From: Nostoc paludosum FACHB-159
GTDB lineage: Bacteria; Cyanobacteriota; Cyanobacteriia; Cyanobacteriales; Nostocaceae
DNA length: 64,000 nucleotides
Direction: 5' to 3'
NCBI RefSeq assembly: GCF_014698835.1
Contig: NZ_JACJTU010000022.1
Span: 82,389-146,388, forward strand
The notes under the pieces were generated by a model. The model was not told the DNA's origin. It saw only the letters and a program-made list of their open reading frames with translations, and did not search any database. The stretch's first letter is position 1. The number at the start of each line of letters is the position of its first letter. Below are positions 35,701-43,196 of this stretch, in pieces. The translations under genes were made by a program, and so were the position numbers.

Positions 35701-36205
35701 GCGTAATCCCTTCCGCTTCACCGTCAATCAAAACACTAATGTTCCTTTTATCGGCGATGTGGGCTGGTACAAGTGGGAAGAAGTCAATGTTGGCGGCCCA
35801 GGCAAAAACTTTGGCTGGCCATTCTATGAAGGTGGTGTTGGCCCAGATGGCAAGCTCATCAACATCAAACAAAACGCCTATTCCAATCTCGATATAGCGA
35901 AGGAGTTTTATGATAGTACATCCGTTACAGCACCAATTTACGCCTACGATCACTTAACCGGTTCTACTTCTGTGGGCGTCGGTACTTTTTACAGTGGTGG
36001 TAGCTTTAATAATGCTTTAATGATCTTCAATCCCAGTAAAGGAAGTATCACTGCTTTAACATTGGACAACCAAAACAAAGTTATTGGAACTACACAGTTT
36101 GCTTCCGATTTAGGCGCACCTGTGAGCGTTCAGGCTGGAGATGATGGCAAGTTGTATTATGCAGACTTGATCTCAGGTAAGATTGACAGCTGGACACCTG
36201 TTTAA
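32711..36205 (+). CDS. PA14 x3 - Calx-beta x2 - glucose/sorbosone dehydrogenase-like protein
   Basis: A 1164-residue protein without an N-terminal signal peptide. Three PA14 domains (about residues 49-195, 196-342, 343-480), each with GLKAEYFDNADFTNL and YNFYTRSDDGVRLWVNNQL, should bind carbohydrate. Two Calx-beta domains follow (about 485-595 and 600-700; VNEGDGNVTVSVLRSG, VNENAGTATVTVTRNN). The C-terminal 450 residues are a beta-propeller of the PQQ/GSDH (sorbosone dehydrogenase) family: GLLSLAVHPDFG, HSGGSVRFGNDGTLFVSFGDG, GLRNPFRFTVNQ. Cyanobacterial Calx-beta proteins lacking signals are often exported by type I systems; that is inference here. The PA14 copies are nearly identical at DNA level. 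The start follows GAGG eleven bases upstream. Confidence 0.85.
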   Translation: MDNLQNQNNPLSSTSTSTPISGQSSLAALDQAQPSLLGGSSNLISQGNGLKAEYFDNADFTNLKLTRTDSTVNFLWGNGSPDALIGADTFSVRWTGQVEAKYSETYNFYTRSDDGVRLWVNNQLVIDKFVNQSPTEYTGSLALVAGQKYDIKLEYFDNTYSALSQLSWSSNSQAKEIIPQSQLYTPVSTPVGNGNGLKAEYFDNADFTNLKLTRTDSTVNFLWGSGSPDPLIGADTFSARWTGQVQAKYSETYNFYTRSDDGVRLWVNNQLLIDKFVNQSATEYSGSIALVAGQKYDIKLEYFDNAYSAVSQLSWSSNSQAKEIIPQSQLYSQVSAPVNNGNGLKGEYFDNADFTNLKLTRTDGTVNFLWGSGSPDPLIGADTFSVRWTGQVQAKYSETYNFYTRSDDGVRLWVNNQLLIDKFVNQSATEYSGSIALVAGQKYDIKLEYFDNAYSAVSQLSWSSNSQAKEIIPQSQLYSSVLPTTITLSTSPTSVNEGDGNVTVSVLRSGDLSGTSSIQYATLSNTATAGDDYANGGEEIGGTLTFAPGESSKQIVIPIFDDLLAESDENFSVAIDQPEGATLGIQRTLGITIKDNDSQGLNFTQPVVNENAGTATVTVTRNNASAAASVNYTTADGAAKAGSDYVAVAGTLNFAVGETSKNISITLKDDSVTEADEAFILKFSNAVGVLLPITQTTVTIADNDLGDFQRKTVVSGLTTPIDFGWSANDDLMFIAQKDGVVKVFNTGTGVLESKPFIDISSQVNNVSDRGLLSLAVHPDFGKTPNGKNYVYLLFTYDPVETNKNDPKNNPNSTLDDPDKRGNRAARLIRVTADPNTGYKTAIAGSAVILVGKNSVWDYISRPDKDSTFVDPNDETKNEAPSGILNKTTGKLFANADEYVKALKTGNILNVQDFAATDSATHSGGSVRFGNDGTLFVSFGDGTSYNRADIRAARVQDIDNLSGKILHIDAITGQGLASNPFYNGDPNSNRSKVYDLGLRNPFRFTVNQNTNVPFIGDVGWYKWEEVNVGGPGKNFGWPFYEGGVGPDGKLINIKQNAYSNLDIAKEFYDSTSVTAPIYAYDHLTGSTSVGVGTFYSGGSFNNALMIFNPSKGSITALTLDNQNKVIGTTQFASDLGAPVSVQAGDDGKLYYADLISGKIDSWTPV
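32855..34149 (+). repeat. Three tandem 441-bp near-identical repeats encoding PA14 domains
   Basis: The landmark GGACTCAAAG recurs at 32855, 33296 and 33737, exactly 441 bases (147 codons) apart. Copies 2 and 3 differ at few positions; copy 1 is slightly more distant (for example DALIGADTF against DPLIGADTF). The similarity at silent positions indicates recent duplication or ongoing gene conversion. Confidence 0.9.
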
Positions 36206-36310
36206 ACTAGGTAGGCACTGGGGATTGGGGAGCAGAGGAGAGTTTTTGTACAAGTTCTTTCTCCTTTGCACCTCTGCCCCATGCCTAATGCCCCATGCCC
36301 CATGACCAAT

Positions 36311-37861
36311 TCAAGATAACTTTGTGATAAATCCCAACAATTTTTTAGTAGTTGATGTCAGGAGTGTACGACGATAGGCGTCAGCTGCTTTTTTAATTGC
36401 TTCGGCTTGGGTGGGGTAAGGATGAATTACACTGCTTAACTTACTCAAGCCGATTTTATTTACAATTGCTGTGGTGACTTCTGATATCATTTCGCCGCCG
36501 TGACGGGCGACAATGGTTGCACCGAGAATTTCATCAGCACCTTTTTTGTGGTGGATTTTCAGAAATCCTAATTCTTCGCCATCAGCGATCGCTCGGTCTA
36601 CACTACTAAAAGGAATGGTAATAGTTGTTACCTCAATCCCCAACTTTTGCGCCTCGTGTTCGTACATTCCCACGTGGGCAATTTCCGGGTCGGTGTAAGT
36701 TACCCAGGGCATTACTAAGCTACTGAGTTTGCTACGTCCCAAGCCAAAGGGAGAAAACAGGGTATTCTTAATGACAATCCGCGCAGCTGCATCGGCAGCG
36801 TGGGTAAATTTCCATTTCATGCAGATATCGCCAGCTGCATAGATTTTGGGATTGGTTGTTTGCAGGTAATCATTAACTTTTACACCTTCACGCTTGTCAT
36901 ATTCCACGCCTGCTGCTTCTAAATTGAGATTTTCTACATTTGGAGCGCGTCCCGTACCGACTAAAATTTCATCTACTGTCACAGAATCTCGATGACCGTT
37001 AGAAGAAAAGTAAAGCCGTTTCCCCTCGGTGACTGTTACCACTTCTTCTAATTTGGAATTCAATACTAAGCGAATTCCTTCGTTAATGAAAACCCTTTGC
37101 AGAATTTTAGCGGCTTCGGCATCTTCTTTATTGAGAATTTGAGAACCGCTATGAAAAAGTACCACCTCACAACCCAAACGCCGGAAAGCCTGCGCCAATT
37201 CGCAACCAATGGGGCCGCCACCAATTACCGCCAAACGTTCCGGTTGTTGAATTAAAGAAAAAACCGTTTCATTGGTGAGATAACCTGCTTGTTCGAGTCC
37301 GGGAATTGGAGGTTGTGCGGCTCTTGCTCCGGTTGCAATTACAGCTTTTTTAAATCGGAGAGTTTTACCATCAACTTCCACAGTATTTTTACTGGCAAAG
37401 CGACCGCTACCTAAGAAGACATCGATACCCAAATTTTGAAATCGTTCTGCTGAGTCATGAGGACTGATATCAGCTCTGATGCGGCGCATTCTAGCCATGA
37501 CTTTGGGAAAATCGACATCTATATTATGTTGGGAAATATTAACTCCCAAGTTTTTAGCATTCCAAATTTCGCCAACTACGCGAGCAGAACGAATCACAGT
37601 TTTAGATGGTACGCAACCAACATTTAAGCAATCTCCACCCATGAGATGCTTTTCAATTAATGCTACTTTTAAACCCAAATTCAGACCTGCTGCGCCTGCT
37701 GCTGCTACTAAACCGGCTGTACCAGCACCAATTACTACCAAGTCGTAAACATCAGCAGGTTGGGGATTGACCCAATTTGGCGGATGGACGTAAGATACTA
37801 ACTTTTGGTTATACTCGTCCATTGGGCGAACAGTGACTCTCTGGAATTCGGAATTGGTCAT
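36311..37861 (-). CDS. Mercuric reductase-like pyridine nucleotide-disulfide oxidoreductase
   Basis: A 516-residue FAD flavoprotein: VIGAGTAGLVAAAGAAG for FAD binding, redox-active disulfide GGDCLNVGCVPSKTV, NAD(P) motif VIGGGPIGCELAQAF, second FAD motif IYAAGDICMKWKFTH, and the interface His in VIHPYPTQAEAI. The N-terminal metal-binding domain and the C-terminal Cys pair of true MerA are both absent, so Hg(II) reduction is unlikely. It belongs to the MerA-like group often found beside TVP38/TMEM64 proteins, as here (next two genes on the same strand). An FeoB- or arsenic-related redox role is possible but unproven. ATG follows GAGGTTTCGTT. Confidence 0.85.
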   Translation of the reverse strand: MTNSEFQRVTVRPMDEYNQKLVSYVHPPNWVNPQPADVYDLVVIGAGTAGLVAAAGAAGLNLGLKVALIEKHLMGGDCLNVGCVPSKTVIRSARVVGEIWNAKNLGVNISQHNIDVDFPKVMARMRRIRADISPHDSAERFQNLGIDVFLGSGRFASKNTVEVDGKTLRFKKAVIATGARAAQPPIPGLEQAGYLTNETVFSLIQQPERLAVIGGGPIGCELAQAFRRLGCEVVLFHSGSQILNKEDAEAAKILQRVFINEGIRLVLNSKLEEVVTVTEGKRLYFSSNGHRDSVTVDEILVGTGRAPNVENLNLEAAGVEYDKREGVKVNDYLQTTNPKIYAAGDICMKWKFTHAADAAARIVIKNTLFSPFGLGRSKLSSLVMPWVTYTDPEIAHVGMYEHEAQKLGIEVTTITIPFSSVDRAIADGEELGFLKIHHKKGADEILGATIVARHGGEMISEVTTAIVNKIGLSKLSSVIHPYPTQAEAIKKAADAYRRTLLTSTTKKLLGFITKLS

Positions 37862-38091
37862 TAACGAAACCTCATTTGAAAAGATAAATTTGTTAATGGG
37901 AATTTAATTAGAATTACATGTTTGTACTGTTTTATCGGTTTGAGAGTTGACAAATAATCTGGTTTTTGGAGTAGGAAGAAGTTTTTAAACGCAAAGAGAA
38001 GTCGGAGCGGCGGCTTCCGCCGATCTGAACTTCGGTGGGGACGCTAAGTAAGCGCAGAGGTACGCAGAGGTAAGGGAAGAGAGGACAGAAG

Positions 38092-38814
38092 CTATGAAAT
38101 TTCTTCTTCTAAAGCTTTGCGGGCAATCCGGGTGATATAAATTGTAACGGCGACTGTGGCAATCAAACCGACAATTCGGATTGTCCATTGTAAAGTAGGG
38201 TTGGTGGGTTGAGTCTGAGTGCCAATTGTGGCAAGATTACCTGCAAGGGAACCAATATAAACATACATGATGGTTCCGGGAATCATGCCTACGGAACCGA
38301 TAAAGTAATCTTTGAGGGAAACTCCTGTGATGCCGAAAGCATAGTTTAATAAATTGAAAGGAAATATGGGCGAGAGTCGCGTTAGCAGGACGATTTTTAA
38401 TCCTTCTGTGCCAACGGCTCTATCTATGGCGGTAAATTTTTTATTATCGGCAATTTTTTGAGCAACCCAGTTCCTTGCTAAATAACGTCCGACTAGGAAA
38501 GCAGCTGTGGCGCCAAGGGTTGCACCAATGAAGACGTACAAAGAACCCCAAACTACGCCAAAGATAACGCCAGCACCTAAGGTAAGAATAGAACCTGGGA
38601 AGAAAGCGACGGTGGCGATAATGTAAATTGCAATAAAAGCGATCGCTCCCATAGTACCAAGGCGATCGATCCACTGCAACGCATCTCGTAAAATTGCTTG
38701 GGGATTAAAAAAATTGGTATTCACAGATTCTTGTGCTAAAGCAAAGTCTGTATTTAACAAAAACGCAAAGCCAAATACTACTAATATTAATCCAATCCAT
38801 CTCAAACTCCTCAT
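38092..38814 (-). CDS. TVP38/TMEM64 family membrane protein (first copy)
   Basis: A polytopic DedA/VTT-related protein of about 240 residues. Signatures: FFPGSILTLGAGVIFG, LVGRYLARNWV, LTRLSPIFPFNLLNYAFGIT and IPGTIMYVYIGSLAG. VTT proteins are thought to move lipids or small ions across membranes. The preferred start is ATG at 38814 (MRSLRWIG); upstream in-frame codons to 38889 read through a CGCAGAGACGCAGAGG dispersed repeat and are probably not coding. It shares strand and neighbourhood with the MerA-like gene and a closely related second copy. Confidence 0.85.
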   Translation of the reverse strand: MRSLRWIGLILVVFGFAFLLNTDFALAQESVNTNFFNPQAILRDALQWIDRLGTMGAIAFIAIYIIATVAFFPGSILTLGAGVIFGVVWGSLYVFIGATLGATAAFLVGRYLARNWVAQKIADNKKFTAIDRAVGTEGLKIVLLTRLSPIFPFNLLNYAFGITGVSLKDYFIGSVGMIPGTIMYVYIGSLAGNLATIGTQTQPTNPTLQWTIRIVGLIATVAVTIYITRIARKALEEEIS

Positions 38815-38922
38815 TCTCTCTGCGCCTCTGCGTCTCTGCGTGAAAAAAATCATCTTCCAAACCCAAAAATTAAAAAAATCAAATCTCATAATTCCTAAAT
38901 ATTATTCTAAAAATAAATCCAT

Positions 38923-39657
38923 TTACTCTAAACGATTTGTTTTTGTTATTTCTATACTTTGAGCTAAGGCTTTTTGAGCAATTTTGGTAATATAAACAGT
39001 CACAGCAACCGTAGCAACTAACCCAACTCCTTGCATTATCCATTCCCAAATTTGAGTTTCTGATGTTCTTGGTTGATGAGATGTGTTAATCATGGCAAGA
39101 TTCCCAGCTAAAGAACCGATATAAACGTACATTACAGTACCGGGAATGATGCCAAAAGAACCTAATATATAATCTTTGAGAGAAACCTGTGTAACTCCAA
39201 AAGCATAATTCAATAAATTGAAAGGAAAGATGGGAGATAGACGAGTTAGCAAAACAATTTTCCACCCTTCTTTTGCAACTGCTAAATCAATTGCTTTAAA
39301 TTTAGGATGTTTATCCATTTGTTGACAAATCCAATTCCGTGATAAGTGGCGTCCAATCAGAAAAGCTAACGTAGCTCCAATTATGGCAGCAATTAATACG
39401 TATATTGACCCCCAAAATACTCCGAATAGGCAACCACCTTTAAGAGTTAATAGGGAACCTGGTATAAATAATAATGTAGCCAAGTTGTAGATGACTATGT
39501 AGGCAATAGGGCCGAAGATACCAAGACTCTCAACCCAAATAATTAAGGTATGTAAAAGTCCTTGAATGTTTAACTGTTTAGCTCCAATTATAAGAGCGAT
39601 AACTAAGCAACTTAGTAGTAATAGTTTAAGTTTGGAATTGAATAAGGGCTTGTTCAT
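38923..39657 (-). CDS. TVP38/TMEM64 family membrane protein (second copy)
   Basis: A 244-residue paralogue of the preceding downstream gene, with the same blocks (FIPGSLLTLKGGCLFG, LIGRHLSRNW, LTRLSPIFPFNLLNYAFGVT, IPGTVMYVYIGSLAG). The two genes lie in tandem, about 110 bases apart. Sequence divergence suggests an old duplication. A 21-bp tandem repeat lies immediately upstream and its frame is continuous with this gene, though no start codon exists there. Confidence 0.85.
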   Translation of the reverse strand: MNKPLFNSKLKLLLLSCLVIALIIGAKQLNIQGLLHTLIIWVESLGIFGPIAYIVIYNLATLLFIPGSLLTLKGGCLFGVFWGSIYVLIAAIIGATLAFLIGRHLSRNWICQQMDKHPKFKAIDLAVAKEGWKIVLLTRLSPIFPFNLLNYAFGVTQVSLKDYILGSFGIIPGTVMYVYIGSLAGNLAMINTSHQPRTSETQIWEWIMQGVGLVATVAVTVYITKIAQKALAQSIEITKTNRLE

Positions 39658-39667
39658 TTTGAAAAAT

Positions 39668-39814
39668 TTGACCTTCTGAGGCTCGACGTTGACCTTCTGA
39701 GGCTCGACGTTGACCTTCTGAGGCTCGACGTTGACCTTCTGAGGCTCGACGTTGACCTTCTGAGGCTCGACGTTGACCTTCTGAAGCTCGACGTTGACCT
39801 TCTGAGGCTCAACG
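39668..39814. repeat. Seven tandem 21-bp repeats
   Basis: Seven exact or near-exact units of TTGACCTTCTGAGGCTCGAC plus G, with single changes in the last two (GAAGCTCGACG, GAGGCTCAACG). There are no spacers, so it is not a CRISPR. On the minus strand, in the frame of the downstream TVP38 gene, each unit reads VEPQKVN with no stop; the frame closes upstream at a TAG (39844-39846) and contains no ATG, GTG or TTG. Confidence 0.9.
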
Positions 39815-39873
39815 TTGAAACTTACAAGTCTAGTCCAATCCCACTAAGATATACTACTGATATGAAAAACAGC

Positions 39874-40584
39874 TTAAATTCTCTTAAATTTTTCTCCCCG
39901 ATACCAGCGACGAATTCGCGCGGGTGAAACACCGAGAAAATAAGCAATAATTACTATTTGATTGACTAGCGTAGTTTTAAACACTCCCTTTTGCAACCAT
40001 CTACGGGCTGAGGTGACAACTGGTGTAGAGATAATTGCAATACGTCCTTTTACTTTTAAACGACGCATCAGTTCAAAGTCTTCCATGATAGGCAATTCAG
40101 GAAAACCACCAATTTCTTGAAATACTGCTTTACTGAGAAAAATTGCTTGGTCGCCATAAGGCATTTGGCAAAAATGCGATCGCCACTTTACACCAAACTC
40201 CACCCATCTTAAACTCAAAAGCGACGCATCAATCCGTAAGTTAAATGCACCAGCCACAGTCCCAGGTTGTTGTAGTGCCGTGCAAATCATCTCATCAAAC
40301 CCAGCAGGTAAACGGGTATCTGCATGAAGAAATAGCAAAATCTCTCCACTAGCTGCTACAGCACCCGCGTTCATTTGCACAGCCCGACCGGGAGATGATG
40401 AGATAACTTTGACACCTAAGGACTGAGCTATTGCCGCAGTATCATCGCTAGAGCCACCATCTACGACGATAACTTCTATATTTATACTGTTTTTTGTTGT
40501 AGCAATTGCTTCTTTAATATTCCCTGCTTCATTAATAGCCGGAATGATAATAGAAATTTTAGCTGCGTCAATATTCTCACTCAT
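39874..40584 (-). CDS. GT2 glycosyltransferase, TIGR04283 (arsenosugar biosynthesis-associated) type
   Basis: A 236-residue glycosyltransferase: ISIIIPAINEAGNIKEAI at the start, VDGGSSDDT, GRAVQMNAGA, the metal-binding LFLHADTRLP, and MPYGDQAIFLSK...FPELPIMEDFELMRRLK. These blocks match the TIGR04283 group named for its link to arsenosugar pathways. No arsM or radical-SAM partner is in the window, so the pathway is inference. Its start overlaps the stop of the upstream gene by four bases (ATGA), so the two are translationally coupled. Confidence 0.85.
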   Translation of the reverse strand: MSENIDAAKISIIIPAINEAGNIKEAIATTKNSINIEVIVVDGGSSDDTAAIAQSLGVKVISSSPGRAVQMNAGAVAASGEILLFLHADTRLPAGFDEMICTALQQPGTVAGAFNLRIDASLLSLRWVEFGVKWRSHFCQMPYGDQAIFLSKAVFQEIGGFPELPIMEDFELMRRLKVKGRIAIISTPVVTSARRWLQKGVFKTTLVNQIVIIAYFLGVSPARIRRWYRGEKFKRI

Positions 40585-41606
40585 GATTGCTGAGTTTTAC
40601 GTTGGTTCACCCACCGTGCTGCTTCAATAGCAGATGTGAACCGCATAGACACTCCAAAAACCCGTACTTCTCCCGTATGCGGATTTGTTACTTTGAGGAA
40701 CTGCTGAGGCCGGACATTAGTTCCTTCTTTAACGACACGCAACAACTTATATTCTTCCCAAGAGTCAATTTCGACTGCGTTCATTTTTTCAAATAACTTT
40801 GTCCAGGCTATATCATCGAGTTGACGCTTCTTGCGTTGTAGGTTTATTTTACCGTGATGTGCATCCAGGGTATACTCATCTGCAAAGGCTACGGCAGGTG
40901 TATCTTCGCCGTGGAGATGGTTGTTGCTATCAATATTAATTGTGGTGGCACGGTTGGAAATAATGGCGATATTCTTAAAGAAGAAAGTCCAACCGCAATT
41001 TTTAACAAACTCTTCTAATATTAATAGTTGATTTTGAAATTGCTGGTATTTTAAACTATGAATACAAAAGTCAAAATAACTGCATCCTGCAATTAAAGTT
41101 TCAGGTTTGCGGCAGGAAGAGAATATATTTTTAATTAAGTTGCTCCCACTACGGCTGGCTACGTCTACGCCTTTGCCAAAATCTTCCTCCAAAATATCTT
41201 CCCACTGTATTTTTAGCTGTTCTTGCAGTAACTTTGCATACTCTGTTGCCAGATTATTTTCAAATAATAAATGTAAATTTTTTTGTAAATCAACAGGTAC
41301 TCGCACGAGCAAATGTGAGTGCAAATTCCTGTAGATTCTGCTCCAGAATGAACTATCTATGACATCATTGAGGATTGTCTCGGAATCAACTTTGATTAAA
41401 TTCCAGATGTAAGCGATCGCAGTGTTAGGACTATCAACGATAATTATTTCAGGTTCGGTCAGTTCGAGTGCAGTGTATATTGCTCGAACTGCATCTGTAG
41501 CGTGTTGTTGGTTAATGCGTTCGGTCGATAGTCCAATATGTTGCCATTTTTCTCGACATTGGGATATGAATGTACGTTGTTTTGGTGTGAGATTGTCGGC
41601 GGACAT
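40581..41606 (-). CDS. DUF6745-like protein (function unknown)
   Basis: A 341-residue soluble protein. The segment GWTFFFKNIAIISNRATTIN, then HLHGEDTPAVAFADEYTLDAHHG, resembles the central part of DUF6745 proteins, and the end (FLKVTNPHTGEVRVFGVSMR, then AIEAARWVNQ) resembles their C-terminal substrate-like block seen also at 59744-60442. The function of that family is not known. It is first in a two-gene operon with the TIGR04283-like glycosyltransferase (ATGA overlap), an association with no obvious biochemical reason. ATG start at 41606. Confidence 0.65.
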   Translation of the reverse strand: MSADNLTPKQRTFISQCREKWQHIGLSTERINQQHATDAVRAIYTALELTEPEIIIVDSPNTAIAYIWNLIKVDSETILNDVIDSSFWSRIYRNLHSHLLVRVPVDLQKNLHLLFENNLATEYAKLLQEQLKIQWEDILEEDFGKGVDVASRSGSNLIKNIFSSCRKPETLIAGCSYFDFCIHSLKYQQFQNQLLILEEFVKNCGWTFFFKNIAIISNRATTINIDSNNHLHGEDTPAVAFADEYTLDAHHGKINLQRKKRQLDDIAWTKLFEKMNAVEIDSWEEYKLLRVVKEGTNVRPQQFLKVTNPHTGEVRVFGVSMRFTSAIEAARWVNQRKTQQS

Positions 41607-41747
41607 AGCAGATACGCGATACAGTAGCTATTTTGTATTAAAGCAGGTTAACTGAAAAATAGCTCAAACTATATTAAGTAAGTTAATTTGAATAATAAAC
41701 GAGCAAACAATTTAGTTAAATTTGATACTATTCCAAGGCTAGTTATT

Positions 41748-42326
41748 ATGACAGCGATCGCCATTAAATTAAACTCCATCATCCAACTCACCGACAACCA
41801 ATTTTATCAACTCTGTCGGGAAAATCCTGAAATCAAATTTGAACGCAATGCAGCGGGAGAACTTCTCATCATGTCACCCACAGGCGGAGAAACAGGAAAT
41901 CATAATATTGAAATTGGCGCAGATTTTGTGTTTTGGAATCGTCAAACTCAGTTAGGTATTTGCTTCGATTCTTCCACCTGCTTTAAATTACCTAATGGTG
42001 CTAACCGTTCTCCTGATGTCGCTTGGATTAGAAAAGAACGCTGGGATGCACTTACACCTGAACAAAAAGAAAAGTTCCCGCCAATAGCCCCAGATTTTGT
42101 TTTGGAGTTAATGTCACCCAGCGATGCTTTGCGAGAAACTCAAGAGAAAATGCAGGAATATATCGATAATGGAGTCAAATTAGGCTGGTTAATTAATCCG
42201 AAAATGCGGCAAGTAGAAATTTATCGTTTTGGTCAACCAGTGGAAATATTAACATCTCCACAAGAATTGTCAGGCGAAGACATTTTACCAGGATTTATTT
42301 TAAATTTACAAATAATCTGGAGATAA
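41748..42326 (+). CDS. Uma2 family (DUF820) putative endonuclease
   Basis: A 192-residue member of the large cyanobacterial Uma2/DUF820 family with a PD-(D/E)XK-like core: FERNAAGELLIMSPTG, SPDVAWIRKERW (Asp of the core), FVLELMSPSDALRETQEKM (ELxS motif) and GVKLGWLINPKMRQVEIY. Genomes of filamentous cyanobacteria carry many copies; activity is rarely proven. The ATG at 41748 (MTAIAIKL) is preferred; an in-frame TTG at 41688 has no ribosome binding site. Confidence 0.85.
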   Translation: MTAIAIKLNSIIQLTDNQFYQLCRENPEIKFERNAAGELLIMSPTGGETGNHNIEIGADFVFWNRQTQLGICFDSSTCFKLPNGANRSPDVAWIRKERWDALTPEQKEKFPPIAPDFVLELMSPSDALRETQEKMQEYIDNGVKLGWLINPKMRQVEIYRFGQPVEILTSPQELSGEDILPGFILNLQIIWR

Positions 42327-42411
42327 ATATTTATTATTTTTAATTTAGCAACCAAAAATATAAAATTATAAAAACAGGGAGTTCAGATTACTCTTAGCTC
42401 CCCAATAAATT

Positions 42412-42783
42412 TTATTTACTCGCTGAAAAATTACGCTCTGACAGCTTCCTCCACCGGGTAAAATACCTTAGTTGTTGATATCTCTTTAATGACTCGTTCG
42501 CAATTAATCTTCTAGGTGTTTTACTAGATTTAGATTCTGTCTGTTTTGTATCATGTTCAACACTTCCCCAAGTTTCAGGTAGAAGGTTCACCCAAGAAAT
42601 AGGTACAGAAACAACATCCAAAGTTTCACCGTCTTGAAATACTTCTAAAATATATCCAGGTTCTTGTTGAGTTTTAGTAGGAGGTAGATAATCCAATACA
42701 ACCCCTCTATTGCCAATTTTTACAGGGCTGTTAGGAACATCTTGCTTTAGTTCTACCCACTGAAATAAGCTAGCTGTTATCAT
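42412..42783 (-). CDS. DUF4926 domain protein with novel C-terminal tail
   Basis: A 123-residue protein. Residues 1-70 (LFQWVELKQDVPNSPVKIGN, RGVVLDYLP, PGYILEVFQDGETLDVVSV) match the small DUF4926 beta-rich domain. The last ~35 codons (from about SSKTPRRLIANES onward) run, in a different frame, across a decayed copy of the chlB 3' end, so this tail is a by-product of a duplication. The gene follows the DUF6883 gene by 3 bases. DUF6883/DUF4926 pairs occur together in bacteria; a toxin-antitoxin-like role has been suspected for such small pairs but is unproven. Confidence 0.75.
   Translation of the reverse strand: MITASLFQWVELKQDVPNSPVKIGNRGVVLDYLPPTKTQQEPGYILEVFQDGETLDVVSVPISWVNLLPETWGSVEHDTKQTESKSSKTPRRLIANESLKRYQQLRYFTRWRKLSERNFSASK
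42431..42522 (-). pseudogene. Duplicated 3' end of chlB (remnant)
   Basis: Read in the chlB frame on the minus strand this gives CERVIKEISTTKVFYPVEEA, then VRA and TAA, against RERGFKEISAEVLYAAKEAV and GA in the intact ChlB. An upstream in-frame TAG marks it as dead. The similarity continues past the stop codon into the 3' untranslated region: 42368-42430 aligns with 43134-43196 at a constant offset of 766 bases, including CTCCCCAATAAATTTTA. The DUF4926 gene is read across the remnant in another frame. Confidence 0.75.
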
Positions 42784-42786
42784 TGC

Positions 42787-43122
42787 TTAACTCTCCTGTA
42801 ACCTATCAGGTTTTAATGTTATAAATCTCACAAATTCTGTTCCTTCATCTTCTTGCCAAATAGTAATTACTTTGATTAATCGACCATTAGGCCCAGACCA
42901 TTCACTTCTAACTTCAAACTGAGTCCCCCAATCAGTAAGGGTGACTTTTGCAATTTCAGAACCTTCTACAGCCTTTATTATATCGTTCTTAAGAAGTTCC
43001 CAGTTGTCAAGGTTATATCCTGCTAAAGCTAGATATCCTGATTTATCACTTTTAGGTTGATAAACAAGTAGGTATTTAGTTATTTTTTCATCTTGAACTA
43101 TTAGACATGACGGCATTTTCAT
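42787..43122 (-). CDS. DUF6883 domain protein
   Basis: A 111-residue protein matching DUF6883 along its length: KITKYLLVYQPKSDKSGYLA, LAGYNLDNWELLKNDI, then WGTQFEVRSEWSGPNGRLIK and TIWQEDEGTEFVRFITLKP. It forms a tight two-gene unit with the DUF4926 gene (3-base gap). The pair is inserted between the intact chlB 3' end and a duplicate of that end. Function unknown. Confidence 0.75.
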   Translation of the reverse strand: MKMPSCLIVQDEKITKYLLVYQPKSDKSGYLALAGYNLDNWELLKNDIIKAVEGSEIAKVTLTDWGTQFEVRSEWSGPNGRLIKVITIWQEDEGTEFVRFITLKPDRLQES

Positions 43123-43196
43123 AAATTTAATTTATAAAAATAGGGAATCAAGATTACTCTCAACTCCCCAATAAATTTTACTTGCTAGCTGAAAAC

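Noticed and set aside
39668..39814. Possible CRISPR array
   Set aside because: Seven 21-bp units are directly adjacent without spacers, and no cas gene is present.
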